Source of the DNA: Acidobacteria bacterium AB60
Lineage (GTDB): Bacteria; Acidobacteriota; Terriglobia; Terriglobales; Acidobacteriaceae
NCBI GenBank assembly: GCA_008682415.1
Contig: VANK01000008.1
Coordinates: forward strand, 124,001-188,000
Direction of reading: 5' to 3'
DNA length: 64,000 bases
In this document: positions 24,726 to 35,000 of the stretch, piece by piece
How the letters are laid out: each line of letters opens with the position of its first letter
How positions within the stretch are numbered: the stretch's first letter is position 1
Position numbers and translations under genes: made by a program
Notes under the pieces: generated by a model
What the model was told of the DNA's origin: nothing
Databases searched by the model: none
The model's input: only the letters and a program-made list of their open reading frames with translations

Positions 24726-25202
24726 ATGAGCAATATTGCGAGGTATCTTTCAGCTGAAAAGTACGTCGGCATACGGATCCTCTTCGTCGTCTCTGTGGGT
24801 GTAGTTGTCCTCGGCACAGCCGCTCTTGCATTCGCAAAAGGGCTTCTATCTCCCCGCGCTCTTGGCTTGGCGATGATCGCCTACGCGGCGTGTGCCACGG
24901 GTGCGGTCTTCGTCACCCTGCGAAATGCGGGGGTAGGTCTCCAAGGCTCGTCGAGCGAAGGTCCGGAGATTGCGGAGGATGGAGCCCGCAAGAAGTTCCG
25001 TAGGAGAATACGAAAGTTACAAGTTTCGGTCGCTTTCTTTGCGATTGTTTTGCTGTACGGTCTGTGGCAAACCCGAGGCGGTCCGTGGGCACCGAGACTA
25101 GTCGGTGCGACCGTCAACATCCTTCTGCAGATCGTGATGATTCAAGCGATCAGGCGAATGCAACGACAATTGAAGCAAGGGGATTCCAGCCGGCATGAAT
25201 AG
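24726..25202 (+). CDS. Small membrane protein of unknown function
   Basis: I do not recognise this 158-residue protein. It has four likely membrane segments: about residues 15-38, 43-63, 100-113 and 124-140. A charged cytoplasmic-type loop (70-97, containing 'ARKKFRRRIRK') separates two pairs, and the C-terminus is basic. No catalytic motif is visible. Base composition is less GC-rich than in neighbouring genes, hinting at a different history. It lies after the porin and before tRNA-Ser, and is followed by only 80 bases of spacer. It may be a monocistronic accessory gene. Confidence 0.55.
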   Translation: MSNIARYLSAEKYVGIRILFVVSVGVVVLGTAALAFAKGLLSPRALGLAMIAYAACATGAVFVTLRNAGVGLQGSSSEGPEIAEDGARKKFRRRIRKLQVSVAFFAIVLLYGLWQTRGGPWAPRLVGATVNILLQIVMIQAIRRMQRQLKQGDSSRHE

Positions 25203-25280
25203 ACCTTGTGCCGTCATAATGGGCGGCTTACTGCCCGCTCTGACCTATGCGGTCGGTTCGATAGCTTTTGTTGGAGTCGA

Positions 25281-25370
25281 TGGCGGAGGGAGAGGGATTC
25301 GAACCCCCGGTACCCTTTCGGGCACAACGGTTTTCAAGACCGCCGGTTTCAACCGCTCACCCATCCCTCC
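25281..25370 (-). tRNA. tRNA-Ser (anticodon UGA)
   Basis: Read on the minus strand, the acceptor stem GGAGGGA (from 25370) pairs with TCCCTCC, followed by discriminator G and an encoded CCA (25281-25283). The anticodon loop CTTGAAA gives TGA (25334-25336). A long variable arm (TTGTGCCCGAAAGGGTACC region) is typical of class II tRNA-Ser, and the T loop GGTTCGAATCC is standard. Length is 90 bases with CCA. Confidence 0.97.
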
Positions 25371-25549
25371 GCGGGCGGGCACTCTTGATTGTACGTGAAA
25401 TGCTCGAATTCTCCGGACGAACCGCGCCGGGCGGGACAGCACCGAGGTGAGGTTCAGCGCGATGGCCCCGATGGGGACGGCAGCGCGCGGGCGCGGGGCC
25501 TTGAGGGCACGAGAGCCGCGGGGGTTCGCGGGATGGTACAAAAGAGTGC

Positions 25550-26617
25550 ATGGCCAAACGCACAAAGCCAGGCTCCGGGCCGCAACCGGGTCAGCCCATC
25601 AGCCTGAAAACACTAGGCGAATACCTCAATCTTTCGCCGGCCACGATCTCGCTTGTTCTGAATAATGCTCCGGGGGTTCGGTCGATTCCGCAGGAGACGC
25701 GCGACCGCGTGATCGAGGCGGCGGCCAAGTTCGACTACCGCCCCAGTTTCTATGCGCGCTCGCTGCGCAAGCGCCAGAGCTTTTCGGTCGGGGTGCTGGT
25801 TCCGGAGCTCAGCGACAGCTACGCCACGCAGGTGCTGGCCGGGGTGGAGGAGTTCCTGATCGAGGAGGGGTACTTTTACCTGACGGCGAGCCACCGCCGC
25901 AAACCCGACCTGATCGAGGAGTATCCGCGGCTGCTGATGGAGCGCTCGGTCGAGGGGTTCATCGTGATCGACACCATCCTGGAGAAGAGCATGAGCCTGC
26001 CCGTGGTGGTGGTGGCCGGCCATCGCAAGATCGAGGGGGTCACGAATGTGGTGCTGGATCAGAAGCGCGCGGCCGAGCTGGCGCTACGCCACCTGTACCA
26101 GCTGGGCCACCGCAAGATCGCCTTCATGCGGGGCGGAAGCCACAGCTCGGATGCCGACGACCGCTGGAACTGCCTGATGGCGGTGGCGCGCGATTTGAAG
26201 CTGGTGATCGCGGCGGAGAACTCCGTCCAGCTGGAGCTGCGCGTCTCCACGCCGGAGCTGGGCTTTGCGCCCACCAACGACCTGATTACGCGCGGGGGGG
26301 ATTTCACGGCGCTGGTGGCGTTCAATGACATCTCGGCGATCGGCGCGATTCGCGCGCTGATGAATCACGGCTTGCGGGTGCCGGAAGACGTTTCGGTGGT
26401 GGGCTTCGACGATATCCAGGGCGCGGCCTTCCACAATCCCAGCCTGACTACGATTCGCCAGCCGCTGCAACAGATGGGAGCGGTGGCGGCGCGGATTCTT
26501 TTGCAGCGCATTCGCGGGCAGGCGACGTTTCCGGATGTGGTGCCGATTCATCCGGAGCTGGTGATCCGCGAGTCCACGTGCCCTCCGAATCCCAAGCGTA
26601 CGCGCATGAAGAAATGA
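25550..26617 (+). CDS. LacI-family transcriptional regulator
   Basis: A 355-residue repressor. The N-terminal helix-turn-helix is at residues 17-45 ('SLKTLGEYLNLSPATISLVLNN'), with the hinge at about 50-72. A periplasmic-binding-protein-like sensor domain follows ('SFSVGVLVPELSDSYATQVLAGVEE' onward), ending in the family signature 'PEDVSVVGFDDI' and 'PSLTTIRQP'. LacI proteins usually respond to sugars. The stop overlaps the start of the downstream sugar-type transporter (ATGA), so the pair is one transcript and the regulator probably controls uptake of that transporter's substrate. The specific sugar cannot be told. Confidence 0.93.
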   Translation: MAKRTKPGSGPQPGQPISLKTLGEYLNLSPATISLVLNNAPGVRSIPQETRDRVIEAAAKFDYRPSFYARSLRKRQSFSVGVLVPELSDSYATQVLAGVEEFLIEEGYFYLTASHRRKPDLIEEYPRLLMERSVEGFIVIDTILEKSMSLPVVVVAGHRKIEGVTNVVLDQKRAAELALRHLYQLGHRKIAFMRGGSHSSDADDRWNCLMAVARDLKLVIAAENSVQLELRVSTPELGFAPTNDLITRGGDFTALVAFNDISAIGAIRALMNHGLRVPEDVSVVGFDDIQGAAFHNPSLTTIRQPLQQMGAVAARILLQRIRGQATFPDVVPIHPELVIRESTCPPNPKRTRMKK

Positions 26618-27765
26618 GCGCGAGGGACGGAGGGGGATCGCGGGGCGAGCTGGCGACGCTGGCCGTTCTTCATCCGGTGTTCGCGCTGACGGGAGTGCTG
26701 CACGCGGTTGGGGGAGCGCTGCTGCCCTCGCTGGCGGCGGCGTTTCACCTGGGCGACGCGCAATCCGGCTGGCTGTTTCTGGCGTATTTTCTGGGGACTT
26801 CGCTGGGGGCGCTGCTGTGCGTCCGGCGCTATGCGCGGCTGATGACGGCAGGGTTTCTGCTGACGGCCGCGAGCTGCTTTCTGGTTGCCAGCGCGACGAA
26901 TGCCTGGCTGCCGGCGCGTTTTCTGCTGCTGGGCGTGGGCGTGGGCATTCCCATGACCGCGGTGAGCATGTTCGCGGGCAAGCGATTTGCGGAGCGCAGC
27001 GCAGCGCCGCTCACCTTTCTGAACTTCAGCTGGAGCGCGGGCGCGTTCCTGGCTCCGCTGATTGCGGCGCGCGTTCTGCTGCACCAGACGTACCGCAGCG
27101 CGTATGTGGTCCTGGGGATCGCAGCGGCCCTGGCAGCCGCGGCATGCTGGCTGGGGCTCGAGGAGGATGGGGATGTTTCGCGGTTCGTTCGAAGCGAATC
27201 GCAAGGGGGCCCGTGGAGGTGGGTGGGGCTGTTCGCGTTGCTGACCTTTCTTGAAGTGGGCGTGGAGAATACCACCGCCACGTGGCTGGCCACTTACACG
27301 CTGCGCAGCACGCACGCGGGCACGGCATCGGCAGCGGCCGCCACTTCTTTTTACTGGTGCGGATTTCTGGCTTCGCGAGGATTGTTGGCGCTGGCGCTGC
27401 TCCATCTTGATCCGATGACGATGCTTCGCCGGGCCATGATGGTTGCGACGATTGCGGCTGCGCTGCTGGTGGGATTTTCAATGGCCGATCTTCGGGATGC
27501 GGCGATGTTCGTGCTTGGGGCGGCGCTTGCGCCGATCTTTCCCCTGCTGCTGGCGCGCTATTTCGCGGGTGCGGGCGACGCCGCGGATTCGCGCTGGATT
27601 CTCGCCACCTGCGGCTTTGGGGGATCGGTGCTGCCCTGGCTGACGGGGTGCATCTCCGGATCCTCGCACAGCTTGCGGCTGGGGTTAATCACGGTTCCCG
27701 CGGCTCTGCTGTTGATGTTCAGCCTGCTGCCGGCGCTGGGCCGGCAGCAGGCACTGCGCCGGTGA
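26614..27765 (+). CDS. MFS transporter, sugar-porter-like (FucP-type)
   Basis: This 383-residue protein has about twelve membrane helices with the usual MFS halves. Features include 'GWLFLAYFLGTSLGALL' in helix 2, 'LNFSWSAGAFLAPLIAA' in helix 5 and 'EVGVENTTATWLATY' in helix 7, which resemble FucP-like sugar permeases. The frame extends to GTG 26578, but ATG 26614 overlaps the LacI stop and gives a plausible start. A perfect 12-bp hairpin near the 3' end of the coding region (27723-27751) may help terminate transcription, because the next gene converges with only three bases between stops. Confidence 0.85.
   Translation: MSARDGGGSRGELATLAVLHPVFALTGVLHAVGGALLPSLAAAFHLGDAQSGWLFLAYFLGTSLGALLCVRRYARLMTAGFLLTAASCFLVASATNAWLPARFLLLGVGVGIPMTAVSMFAGKRFAERSAAPLTFLNFSWSAGAFLAPLIAARVLLHQTYRSAYVVLGIAAALAAAACWLGLEEDGDVSRFVRSESQGGPWRWVGLFALLTFLEVGVENTTATWLATYTLRSTHAGTASAAAATSFYWCGFLASRGLLALALLHLDPMTMLRRAMMVATIAAALLVGFSMADLRDAAMFVLGAALAPIFPLLLARYFAGAGDAADSRWILATCGFGGSVLPWLTGCISGSSHSLRLGLITVPAALLLMFSLLPALGRQQALRR
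27723..27751. terminator. Hairpin inside the 3' end of the MFS gene
   Basis: CCTGCTGCCGGC (27723-27734) and GCCGGCAGCAGG (27740-27751) pair perfectly with a GCTGG loop. The converging genes end at 27765 and 27769, leaving no room for an intergenic terminator, so this structure may serve both. No T-run is present. Confidence 0.4.
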
Positions 27766-27768
27766 TGC

Positions 27769-29694
27769 TTACTCCTTCGGCATGACCAGGACTTCGACGC
27801 CGCTGGCCGCATCCTTGCTGCGATAGACCTGCTCGGTGGCCTTCTTGAAGTCTTCGGGGCGGGCATTCGGAATATCGGTGAAGGTCTGCGGGTTGCGGTC
27901 GGTGAGCGGAAACCAGGAGCTCTGCACCTGCACCATGATGCGGTGACCGCGACGGAAGGTGTGAAAAAGGTCGGGCATGGTGAAGTTGAGCTGAGCCTCC
28001 TTGCCCGGCGTGAGCGGCTCCGGCTTCTCCCAGCTATTGCGGAATTTGGCGCGGAACGGCTCTCCGCGAAGCAGCTGTTGATAGCCGCCCATATGCAGTG
28101 GAGGCGCATCGATGACGCGCTTGCCACCGGTGGAGGTCTCCGCGTCCGGAGAGTCTTCCGGATAGACGTCGATCAGCTTGACGACGAAGTCCGAGTCGGT
28201 TCCGGAACTGGCGACGGTGAGCTTGGGCGAGATGGGGCCGGCGATAGTGACATCCTCTTCCAGCGGATCGGTCTCGTAGACCAGCACATCGGGCCGATAG
28301 CTGGCGAAGCGCTGATCGTCGACCATGTAGCGCTGCGGCACGGTATCGGTGGTGTAGCCCACGAACGGCACGGGATGATTGGGATCGCTCACGTACTGAT
28401 CCACTGCATTGGTTTCGTTGGGAGCATCGAAGCTGAGCTTGCCGCCGGCATGGAAGTACAGCGTCTTCGCGGCTGCTGCCTTGGGGGGCCATGTGTCGAA
28501 GTGGCGCCACACGTTTGTTCCGGTCTCGAAGACGACCGCCTTGGGCTGAGCGCCGGCGCTCTTGCCCTTCAGGTAGTGCTCGAAGAAGGGAAACTGCACC
28601 TGCTCGCGGAAGTACTCGCTGGTCTTGGCATTGAACTGCACCTCGCCGAGGTGGCTGCCGTCGTTGCGCGCCCATCCGCCATGCACCCAGGGTCCTTCGA
28701 CGAGGGTCGCCGGCGTATCGGGATTGAACTTGGAGATGGCGTAGAAGGTGCGATACGGCCCGCTCAGGTCTTCCGCGTCGAACCAACCGCCCACCACCAG
28801 GACCGCGCACTTCACGTTCTTCATATGGCGCGACAGGTCGCGGGCCTGCCAGTAGCTGTCATAGGTATCGTGGCTGAACTGGTCGTTGAAGAGCCAGTTG
28901 GATCCCTTCAGATACCGCTTTTCGAGATCGGCGATATTGCCGGAGTCGAGAAAGAACCGGTAGTGGTCCGGAGTACCGTAGGCGAAGGGCACGGATGGTT
29001 TTGGCGTCTGCGGTTCGGTCTGCGGATGGAATCCCGGAGCGTAGAAGCCGAAGTTGGCGGCGAGCATGAACGCCCCGCCGTGGTATCCATCATCACCGAG
29101 AAACAGGTCCGTCATGGGCGCCTGGGGACTGGCCGCGGCGAGCGCGGGATGCGAATCGATGATCGACGCCGACGTGTAGAAGCCGGGATAGGAGATGCCC
29201 CAGATGCCTACCTTGCCGTTGTTATTGGGCACGGTCTTGAGCAGGAAGTCGATGGTATCGTGCGTATCCGAAGAATCGTCAACATCCTGGGGCGACTTCT
29301 TGTCGTCAATATGGGGATGCATCTCGACGAATGTGCCTTCGCTCATGTAGCGGCCGCGCACATCCTGATAGACAAAGATGTAGCCGGACTTCTGGAACTC
29401 CTCGGAGGGTCCAAGCATGCGCGGATACTGGTCTTCCCCGTAGGGCGCGACGCTGTAGGGGGTGCGGTCCATCAGGAAGGGATACGGACCCTGGTCGGCG
29501 GGGAACGCCGAGGGCTTGGGCACGTAGACGGCGGTGAACAGGCGCTTCCCATCGCGCATCGGAATGCGGTATTCGAACTTGGTGTAGTGGGAGCGAATGA
29601 AGTCGTCTGACGGAGGTGCCTGCGTCTGGGAGATGGCAAGGGGCGCGGCGAGCGAGACGAGGAAAAGGAGCAGGATAAACCGTGGCCGGGGCAT
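27769..29694 (-). CDS. Secreted CocE/NonD-family hydrolase (peptidase S15-like)
   Basis: A 641-residue secreted enzyme with a signal peptide (hydrophobic residues 5-20, 'LAISQ'). The catalytic alpha/beta-hydrolase domain includes the nucleophile motif GISYPG near residue 165, the Asp motif 'GGWFDAED' near 295 and the His motif 'PWVHGGW' near 330. The C-terminal third is a jelly-roll domain typical of X-Pro dipeptidyl-peptidases and acyl hydrolases of this family. It probably hydrolyses acyl or amide bonds of secreted or periplasmic substrates; which one is unknown. AAAGGAG lies 14 bases ahead of the chosen ATG; an upstream ATG at 29721 is possible but adds nine residues before the signal peptide. 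Confidence 0.9.
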   Translation of the reverse strand: MPRPRFILLLFLVSLAAPLAISQTQAPPSDDFIRSHYTKFEYRIPMRDGKRLFTAVYVPKPSAFPADQGPYPFLMDRTPYSVAPYGEDQYPRMLGPSEEFQKSGYIFVYQDVRGRYMSEGTFVEMHPHIDDKKSPQDVDDSSDTHDTIDFLLKTVPNNNGKVGIWGISYPGFYTSASIIDSHPALAAASPQAPMTDLFLGDDGYHGGAFMLAANFGFYAPGFHPQTEPQTPKPSVPFAYGTPDHYRFFLDSGNIADLEKRYLKGSNWLFNDQFSHDTYDSYWQARDLSRHMKNVKCAVLVVGGWFDAEDLSGPYRTFYAISKFNPDTPATLVEGPWVHGGWARNDGSHLGEVQFNAKTSEYFREQVQFPFFEHYLKGKSAGAQPKAVVFETGTNVWRHFDTWPPKAAAAKTLYFHAGGKLSFDAPNETNAVDQYVSDPNHPVPFVGYTTDTVPQRYMVDDQRFASYRPDVLVYETDPLEEDVTIAGPISPKLTVASSGTDSDFVVKLIDVYPEDSPDAETSTGGKRVIDAPPLHMGGYQQLLRGEPFRAKFRNSWEKPEPLTPGKEAQLNFTMPDLFHTFRRGHRIMVQVQSSWFPLTDRNPQTFTDIPNARPEDFKKATEQVYRSKDAASGVEVLVMPKE

Positions 29695-29760
29695 CGTGGG
29701 TCTGGAATCTCCTTTGAGCATCCAGACTAACCGACAGATGCGAGCCTCAGTGTGCGGAAT

Positions 29761-31695
29761 TCATCGCCCCTCGCCTGCTGCTTTGGCGGAAGCCGGGGCC
29801 TTCTCCTGCGTGGTCAGCGGCCTGGTGATGTCATCAAGATAGGCGGGCGTACCTTCCACCCGTTGCAGCATCGGGTAACGTTCGCCGTCGTGGTAGTCGA
29901 TCTCCGCATTGGAAACGAAGACATCCGCCTGCACGATGAGGCGGATGGGCTCCGTGTTGCCTTTGGCATCCCGGATCGCCTCGCGCAACACGTCGGGCGA
30001 GTAGACCTTCCCATTGACAGCCAGGACCTTCTCGCCAGGTGCAAGCCGTGCCTTGTCTGCTGGGCCGTTCCAGCGCACGTCAGAGATCAGGCCATCCGCG
30101 CCGATGCGCAGTCCGATGGAGAACCAGCAATCCGGACTCCCCCCGCGGCGACTCGAGACAGCTTCCAGGGTGCGTTCGGAGGCGCTGGGCGTATCGGTGT
30201 ACACCAGCTTGTAGCCGCCCTGTTCGATTCCGGTAAGGTCGCCGCGGGGATGGATCCTGTCGACACGCTCGCGCAGGAAGGCGGCCCAATCGTAGGGCAT
30301 CACCTGGTTCAGGTCCTGCACCAGTTCCTCGAAGGTATAGGTGACGATGAGCGGTCCCGTATTGCCGCCCTTGGCCAGGAAGATCCGCTGAAAATCATCC
30401 AGAGACTTCTTGTTCGCAGTTTTGCTTCGAATCAGCGTGTCCGCATCGAGCCACAACAACTCGCCTTCCTGGTAATAATCCTGTCCGCGGCGCCAGTTCG
30501 ACCATGCCGGATTGCCGCCGCGCAGGACACTGGCGGCGATTGCGGTATCTTCGGTCGAACGCCAGTCGCGCCCGGGACGATAGTCCAGTTGTGCCGCGCT
30601 CATCGCGAGCATGTCACGGTACTGGGCCTGCGACTTCAAACCCGACCGGGCAGCCAGCACATTGCCGAGATACTGGGTCATGCCCTCGTAGACCCAAAGC
30701 AGCGCGCCCTGCTGGGGCGTAGCGAAATCCGGCTGATACAGACCTGCGGGTCGCCGATACTTGCCATTCCAGGAATGCGTGAACTCGTGGGACAACAGAT
30801 CGGATTCCGCGAGTTGATGGGAGTCGTCCGCGAATCCTTTCTCGCCCACCCCGTTATCAGAAGACTGCCCGTGCTCCAGACCTTCGCCGCCGGCCACATC
30901 AGAGAGCGTCAGCAGGAAGTGATAGACGTTGTAGTGATGCGAGGTATAAAGCGCGTCAGCCTCGCGGACCAGATTGTTGATCGCTGCGAGCACGGACGGG
31001 CGCAGGTTTGCGTCGGCGGGCTCATCGGAGACCACGTCGATGTAGTGCTTCGGCGTGATGGTGGGCGCAAGCGGGAACTCGCGGAAGTACTGGCCGGTGA
31101 TGATGGGCGAGTCTTCGAGCTGCTCCACGTTTGTCGCGCTGAACCTGGTGGTGGCGCCGTTGGGGGGCACCGGCCACGTAGCCGCGTCTTGGGGTTGCAG
31201 CGCTGTTCCAACGCCCCACCCTGGCGGCACCTTGAGCGAAGGCTGAATGGGAATATCGCGTACCGGCTTGCCGGCAGGATAGAGCAGAAGTTTTTCCCAC
31301 TCCAGCACTGCCATCTTCTGGCTCAGGCGCGCGGTGACGATGCAATCGAGATGAGCGTGCAGAGTGCTGGCGCCGGCCGGAACGTTGACGTGAAATTCAT
31401 ACATGTCGACGTCATCGCGGCGCCACTCGATCGGCTTGCCGTCAATGGTGAAGACGACACCCGTGATATCGCTTACCGTGCCGGTAGGCCTGTGGGTTCC
31501 TGGAATCCACCGGGGCGTTGTGAGCGTGAGAGGCCCGGGGGTGACCGGCAGATCGACCTCCGCGTGATAGATCTTTCGAGGCGCCTCCGTAAGATCGGCA
31601 ACAATCTCGATCGGCTTCTGCCCGTAAGCAGGCAAAGACGTTACGCCACAGATCAGAGTGACGAAACCAGCGATGATCAGGGGGCAGCGGCGCAT
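29761..31695 (-). CDS. Secreted M61-family aminopeptidase with PDZ domain
   Basis: A 644-residue M61 (glycyl-aminopeptidase-type) zinc peptidase with a signal peptide (cleavage after 'LPAYG'). The catalytic region contains HEFTHSWNGK near residue 320 (two zinc His and the catalytic Glu) and the third ligand in 'YEGMTQYLG' near 355. The PDZ-like segment near 510-610 contains 'SDVRWNGPADKARLAPGEKVLAVNG'. It would trim peptides in the periplasm or outside the cell. GGGAGAG three bases before ATG 31695 supports this start. It lies just upstream of the S15-like gene on the same strand with a 66-base gap, so the two hydrolases are probably co-transcribed. Confidence 0.92.
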   Translation of the reverse strand: MRRCPLIIAGFVTLICGVTSLPAYGQKPIEIVADLTEAPRKIYHAEVDLPVTPGPLTLTTPRWIPGTHRPTGTVSDITGVVFTIDGKPIEWRRDDVDMYEFHVNVPAGASTLHAHLDCIVTARLSQKMAVLEWEKLLLYPAGKPVRDIPIQPSLKVPPGWGVGTALQPQDAATWPVPPNGATTRFSATNVEQLEDSPIITGQYFREFPLAPTITPKHYIDVVSDEPADANLRPSVLAAINNLVREADALYTSHHYNVYHFLLTLSDVAGGEGLEHGQSSDNGVGEKGFADDSHQLAESDLLSHEFTHSWNGKYRRPAGLYQPDFATPQQGALLWVYEGMTQYLGNVLAARSGLKSQAQYRDMLAMSAAQLDYRPGRDWRSTEDTAIAASVLRGGNPAWSNWRRGQDYYQEGELLWLDADTLIRSKTANKKSLDDFQRIFLAKGGNTGPLIVTYTFEELVQDLNQVMPYDWAAFLRERVDRIHPRGDLTGIEQGGYKLVYTDTPSASERTLEAVSSRRGGSPDCWFSIGLRIGADGLISDVRWNGPADKARLAPGEKVLAVNGKVYSPDVLREAIRDAKGNTEPIRLIVQADVFVSNAEIDYHDGERYPMLQRVEGTPAYLDDITRPLTTQEKAPASAKAAGEGR

Positions 31696-32073
31696 GAACT
31701 CTCCCGTCAAAATCAGGTTACAGGATGACCTTCATCGCCGGCTGCCTGCGTTTTCGGCTGAAATCCGTTCTCCTCTCGTGTATCGTTGATCTCAGAAATG
31801 TCCTCAAGGAACGCAGTTCCACGTTGCGAGACGGCTGCGCCATCATTCCATTTTTCTCGGGTCCGGTCCTTTGCACCGGCCGCTCTTTCCGAGCCATCGC
31901 TTAGCGCCATCATCGACTGATTTTTACGAGCCGGATCAGGCCTGCGAGAACCGATCGGACAACAAAAATCCAAACTCGCAGATCCCGAACCGAGGGCTGA
32001 ATGTGTCTGCCGCACTTGCGCGCGATCCGTTCCGCCCGAACCAAAACGCATCGCTTTCTGGAGAGCCAAAACT
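31696..32073. other. Divergent intergenic region, no gene seen
   Basis: This gap of 378 bases separates the M61 gene and the TonB receptor. It must hold promoters for both, but I find no distinct operator or -35/-10 pair. Open frames on either strand here are extensions of shadow frames. Confidence 0.4.
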
Positions 32074-35000
32074 ATGATTCGAACCCTCCTTCGCCAGCAT
32101 CGATGGATCGCCGTACTGGCCTTCTTCGCGCTCACTCTCTTGTCGAGCCGCTTTGGTAATGCACAGACCGCCGGCGCCGGAACGATCAGCGGCACCATCA
32201 CGGACAGCACGGGGTCGGTGGTTTCGGGCGCCTCGGTTACGGTTACCGATACCGATACCGGTGTCGCGCATGCGTACACCAGCAATGGCGACGGCATTTA
32301 CGTCGCCCCCTTCCTGCAGCCAGGTCACTATCGTGTGCAAGCCACCGGCGGCGGCTTCGGGACGGTGGAAGCCAACAACCTGATCCTTCAGGTGGGACAG
32401 ACGCTGACGATGAATCTTGCTTTGAGCGTGCAAAGCACATCGGCGACTGTCCAGGTATCGGGCGAGACGCCGCTGCTGGATACCGAGCGGACGGAGGTAT
32501 CGCAGGTCGTGGATCAGCAGGTGATTCAGAACCTGCCGGTGAACGGACGCAACTGGAGCGACTTCGTTCTTCTCACGCCCAACGTCGTGCAGGATGGCGG
32601 CACCGGGCTGGTGGCGTTTCACGGAATCAGCGGCCTCTATAACCAGAACTACGTGGATGGGGCAAACAACAACCAGATGTTGTTCAGCGAGGCGCGCGGC
32701 CGCTCTTCGGGCGCTCCCTTTGTTTACAGCCTCGATTCCATCAAGGAGTTCCAGTCGGAGGCTTCCAACTACTCGGTGGAGTTTGGCCAGGCTGCGGGCG
32801 GCCAGGTGAATGCCATCACCCGCAACGGCACGAACGATCTGCACGGCGATCTTTTCTATTACCTGCGCTATCCCGATCTCAATGCGCTCGATCCCTTCAG
32901 CAAGTGGTCCGCGCTGCACAACCACGGCAACCCTTTCCTGCTGACCCAGCCCATTCATCAGCAGCAGGAGTTCGGCGGCAGCGTGGGCGGTCCCATCATC
33001 AAGGACAAGCTGTTCTACTTCCTCACGTCCGACAACTTCCGCCGCACCGGACGGGCGCTCTATTACGAGACCAACACCGTCTCGCAGACGCCGACCGGAA
33101 AATTCTCTGACACCACGACGATCTCGCCGACGCAGTGCCCCACGACCATCACCGCGGCGCAGTGCACGGCGGGCATCAACTTCCTGCTGGGATTGCAGGC
33201 GGCTCCGCGTCGCTTTGCCAAGGAGACGCTGGTCTTCCCGCGCCTGGACTATCAGCTCAACCAGAAGAACCTTCTCTACGCGAACTTCAACTTCGCGAAC
33301 TTCGATCAGACGTTTGGGTACAACGCCAGCCCGACCTTCTCCAACAGTTCTCCCAGCACGAATGCGCCCACCAGCTATCACGAGCGTTTCGCGGTGGCGC
33401 ACTGGACGTCGACGCTGACCAGCACTGCGGTGAACGATCTTCGTTTCCAGTGGGGCCGCGATCTTGAAACGGCGGGCGCGAATGCCTCCGGTCCCAGCGT
33501 GGGCATGGGCGCGGAGACGTACGGCATGCCTAACGCCCTGCCGCGCATCGCGGAGCCGGACGAGCACCGCTATCAAATCACCGACGTATTCGACAAGGTG
33601 TGGGGGCGCCACACGTTCAAGTTCGGCGGCGACATCAACCTGGTTCACGAGGTAATGATCAATCTCTTCCAGGGCGGCGGCATTTACGGCTACTCCGGCA
33701 ACGTCACGCAGGAGTTCCAGAACTGGATCGTGGACGCCTTTGCCGGACAGCCTGGAGACACCGACCCGTTTGCCGGATCTCACTACAACACCTTCGTTCA
33801 GACAGTTGACGCCATCAATCCCATCAGCAAGGCGGGCGCGGACGACTTCTGGATGAAGATGTATGACGGATTCGCCGAGGACAGCTGGAAGGTCAACAAT
33901 CACTTCACCGTGAATCTGGGCGTGCGTTACGACTTTCAGCTGACGCCCAATCCCGCCAAGCCCAACACCTCGACTGCGCTGGCAGCCAAGTACAACACCA
34001 CGATCAAGAATGTTTCCGACCGGATTCAGCCGCGCGTGGGCTTTGCCTGGACGCCCTATGAGGGCACCGTGGTGCGGGGCGGCTACGGTCTCTTCTCCGG
34101 ACTGAACCAGGGCAGCACGTACTACGCGATGCGCGTGGAAAACGGCATCTATCAGATCAACTACAACTACAACGGCTGCAATGCGTCCTGCACAAACAGC
34201 AATGCTCCGGCGCTGAAGTTCCCCAACGTGCCGTTCCTGCCGGATGGGCCGGCGCTGTCGAACGCGCTCTACCCCGCGGGTGGCGCGGCCCCCACGGTGA
34301 CCAACGTCTCGGGACGGGCCAGCATCAGCTTCCACGGCCTCTCTCCCAACTTCGTTCCACCGCTCTCGCAGGAGTTCGATCTCGGGGTGGAGCAGGCGCT
34401 GCCCGGCAAGATGAGCCTGTCGCTGGGCTATGTGGGCTCGCGCGCGACTCACCTTCCCGTCTTCCTGGATGCCAACCTCGTGGGCCAGACGCCGCACGGA
34501 TTGCGCACGTTCAACCTGACCGATGCGCATGGCGTTACGACCCAGACGACGGTTTCGTACTACCTGGCGTCGGATCGCATCGATCCGACACTGACCTCCA
34601 TCAACGCCGGCTTCAGCGTGGCCAACAGCTGGTATCACTCGATGGCTGTCACGGTCCGCCGGCCGTTCGCCAATGGACTCGAGGTGCTTCTCAACCACAC
34701 GTGGTCCAAGGCTCTGGATGATGACCAGGTGCAGGGGGCGTTCGGCACCTTCTACGGTGGCAACCCGGTACTCGACCCGAACAATCTGAAGGCCGAGTAC
34801 GGCCGCGCCGACATCGACATGCGCAATCGGTTTGTGGGCACGGTGCTGTGGAAGCCGAGCCTGAAGCTGAGCAACCGCTGGATGAAGGAAGGGCTCGACG
34901 GCTTCACCTTCTCGGGAACCGCGACGGAGTCGAGCGGCTTCCCCGTGGTGGCGGCGATGAGCGGCACGGTTTCAAGCCTGTGGTCGGTGAAGGGGCTCGC

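Noticed and set aside
27943..29610. A 555-codon open frame antisense to the S15-like hydrolase, and a similar 658-codon frame antisense to the M61 peptidase (29752-31728)
   Set aside because: Both are mirror frames of well-supported genes with catalytic motifs; they lack family resemblance and ribosome-binding sites.
31936..34698. A 920-codon open frame antisense to the TonB receptor gene
   Set aside because: It is a GC-rich shadow: composition is Arg/Val/Gly-rich without domains, and it covers a gene with a clear signal peptide, plug and barrel.
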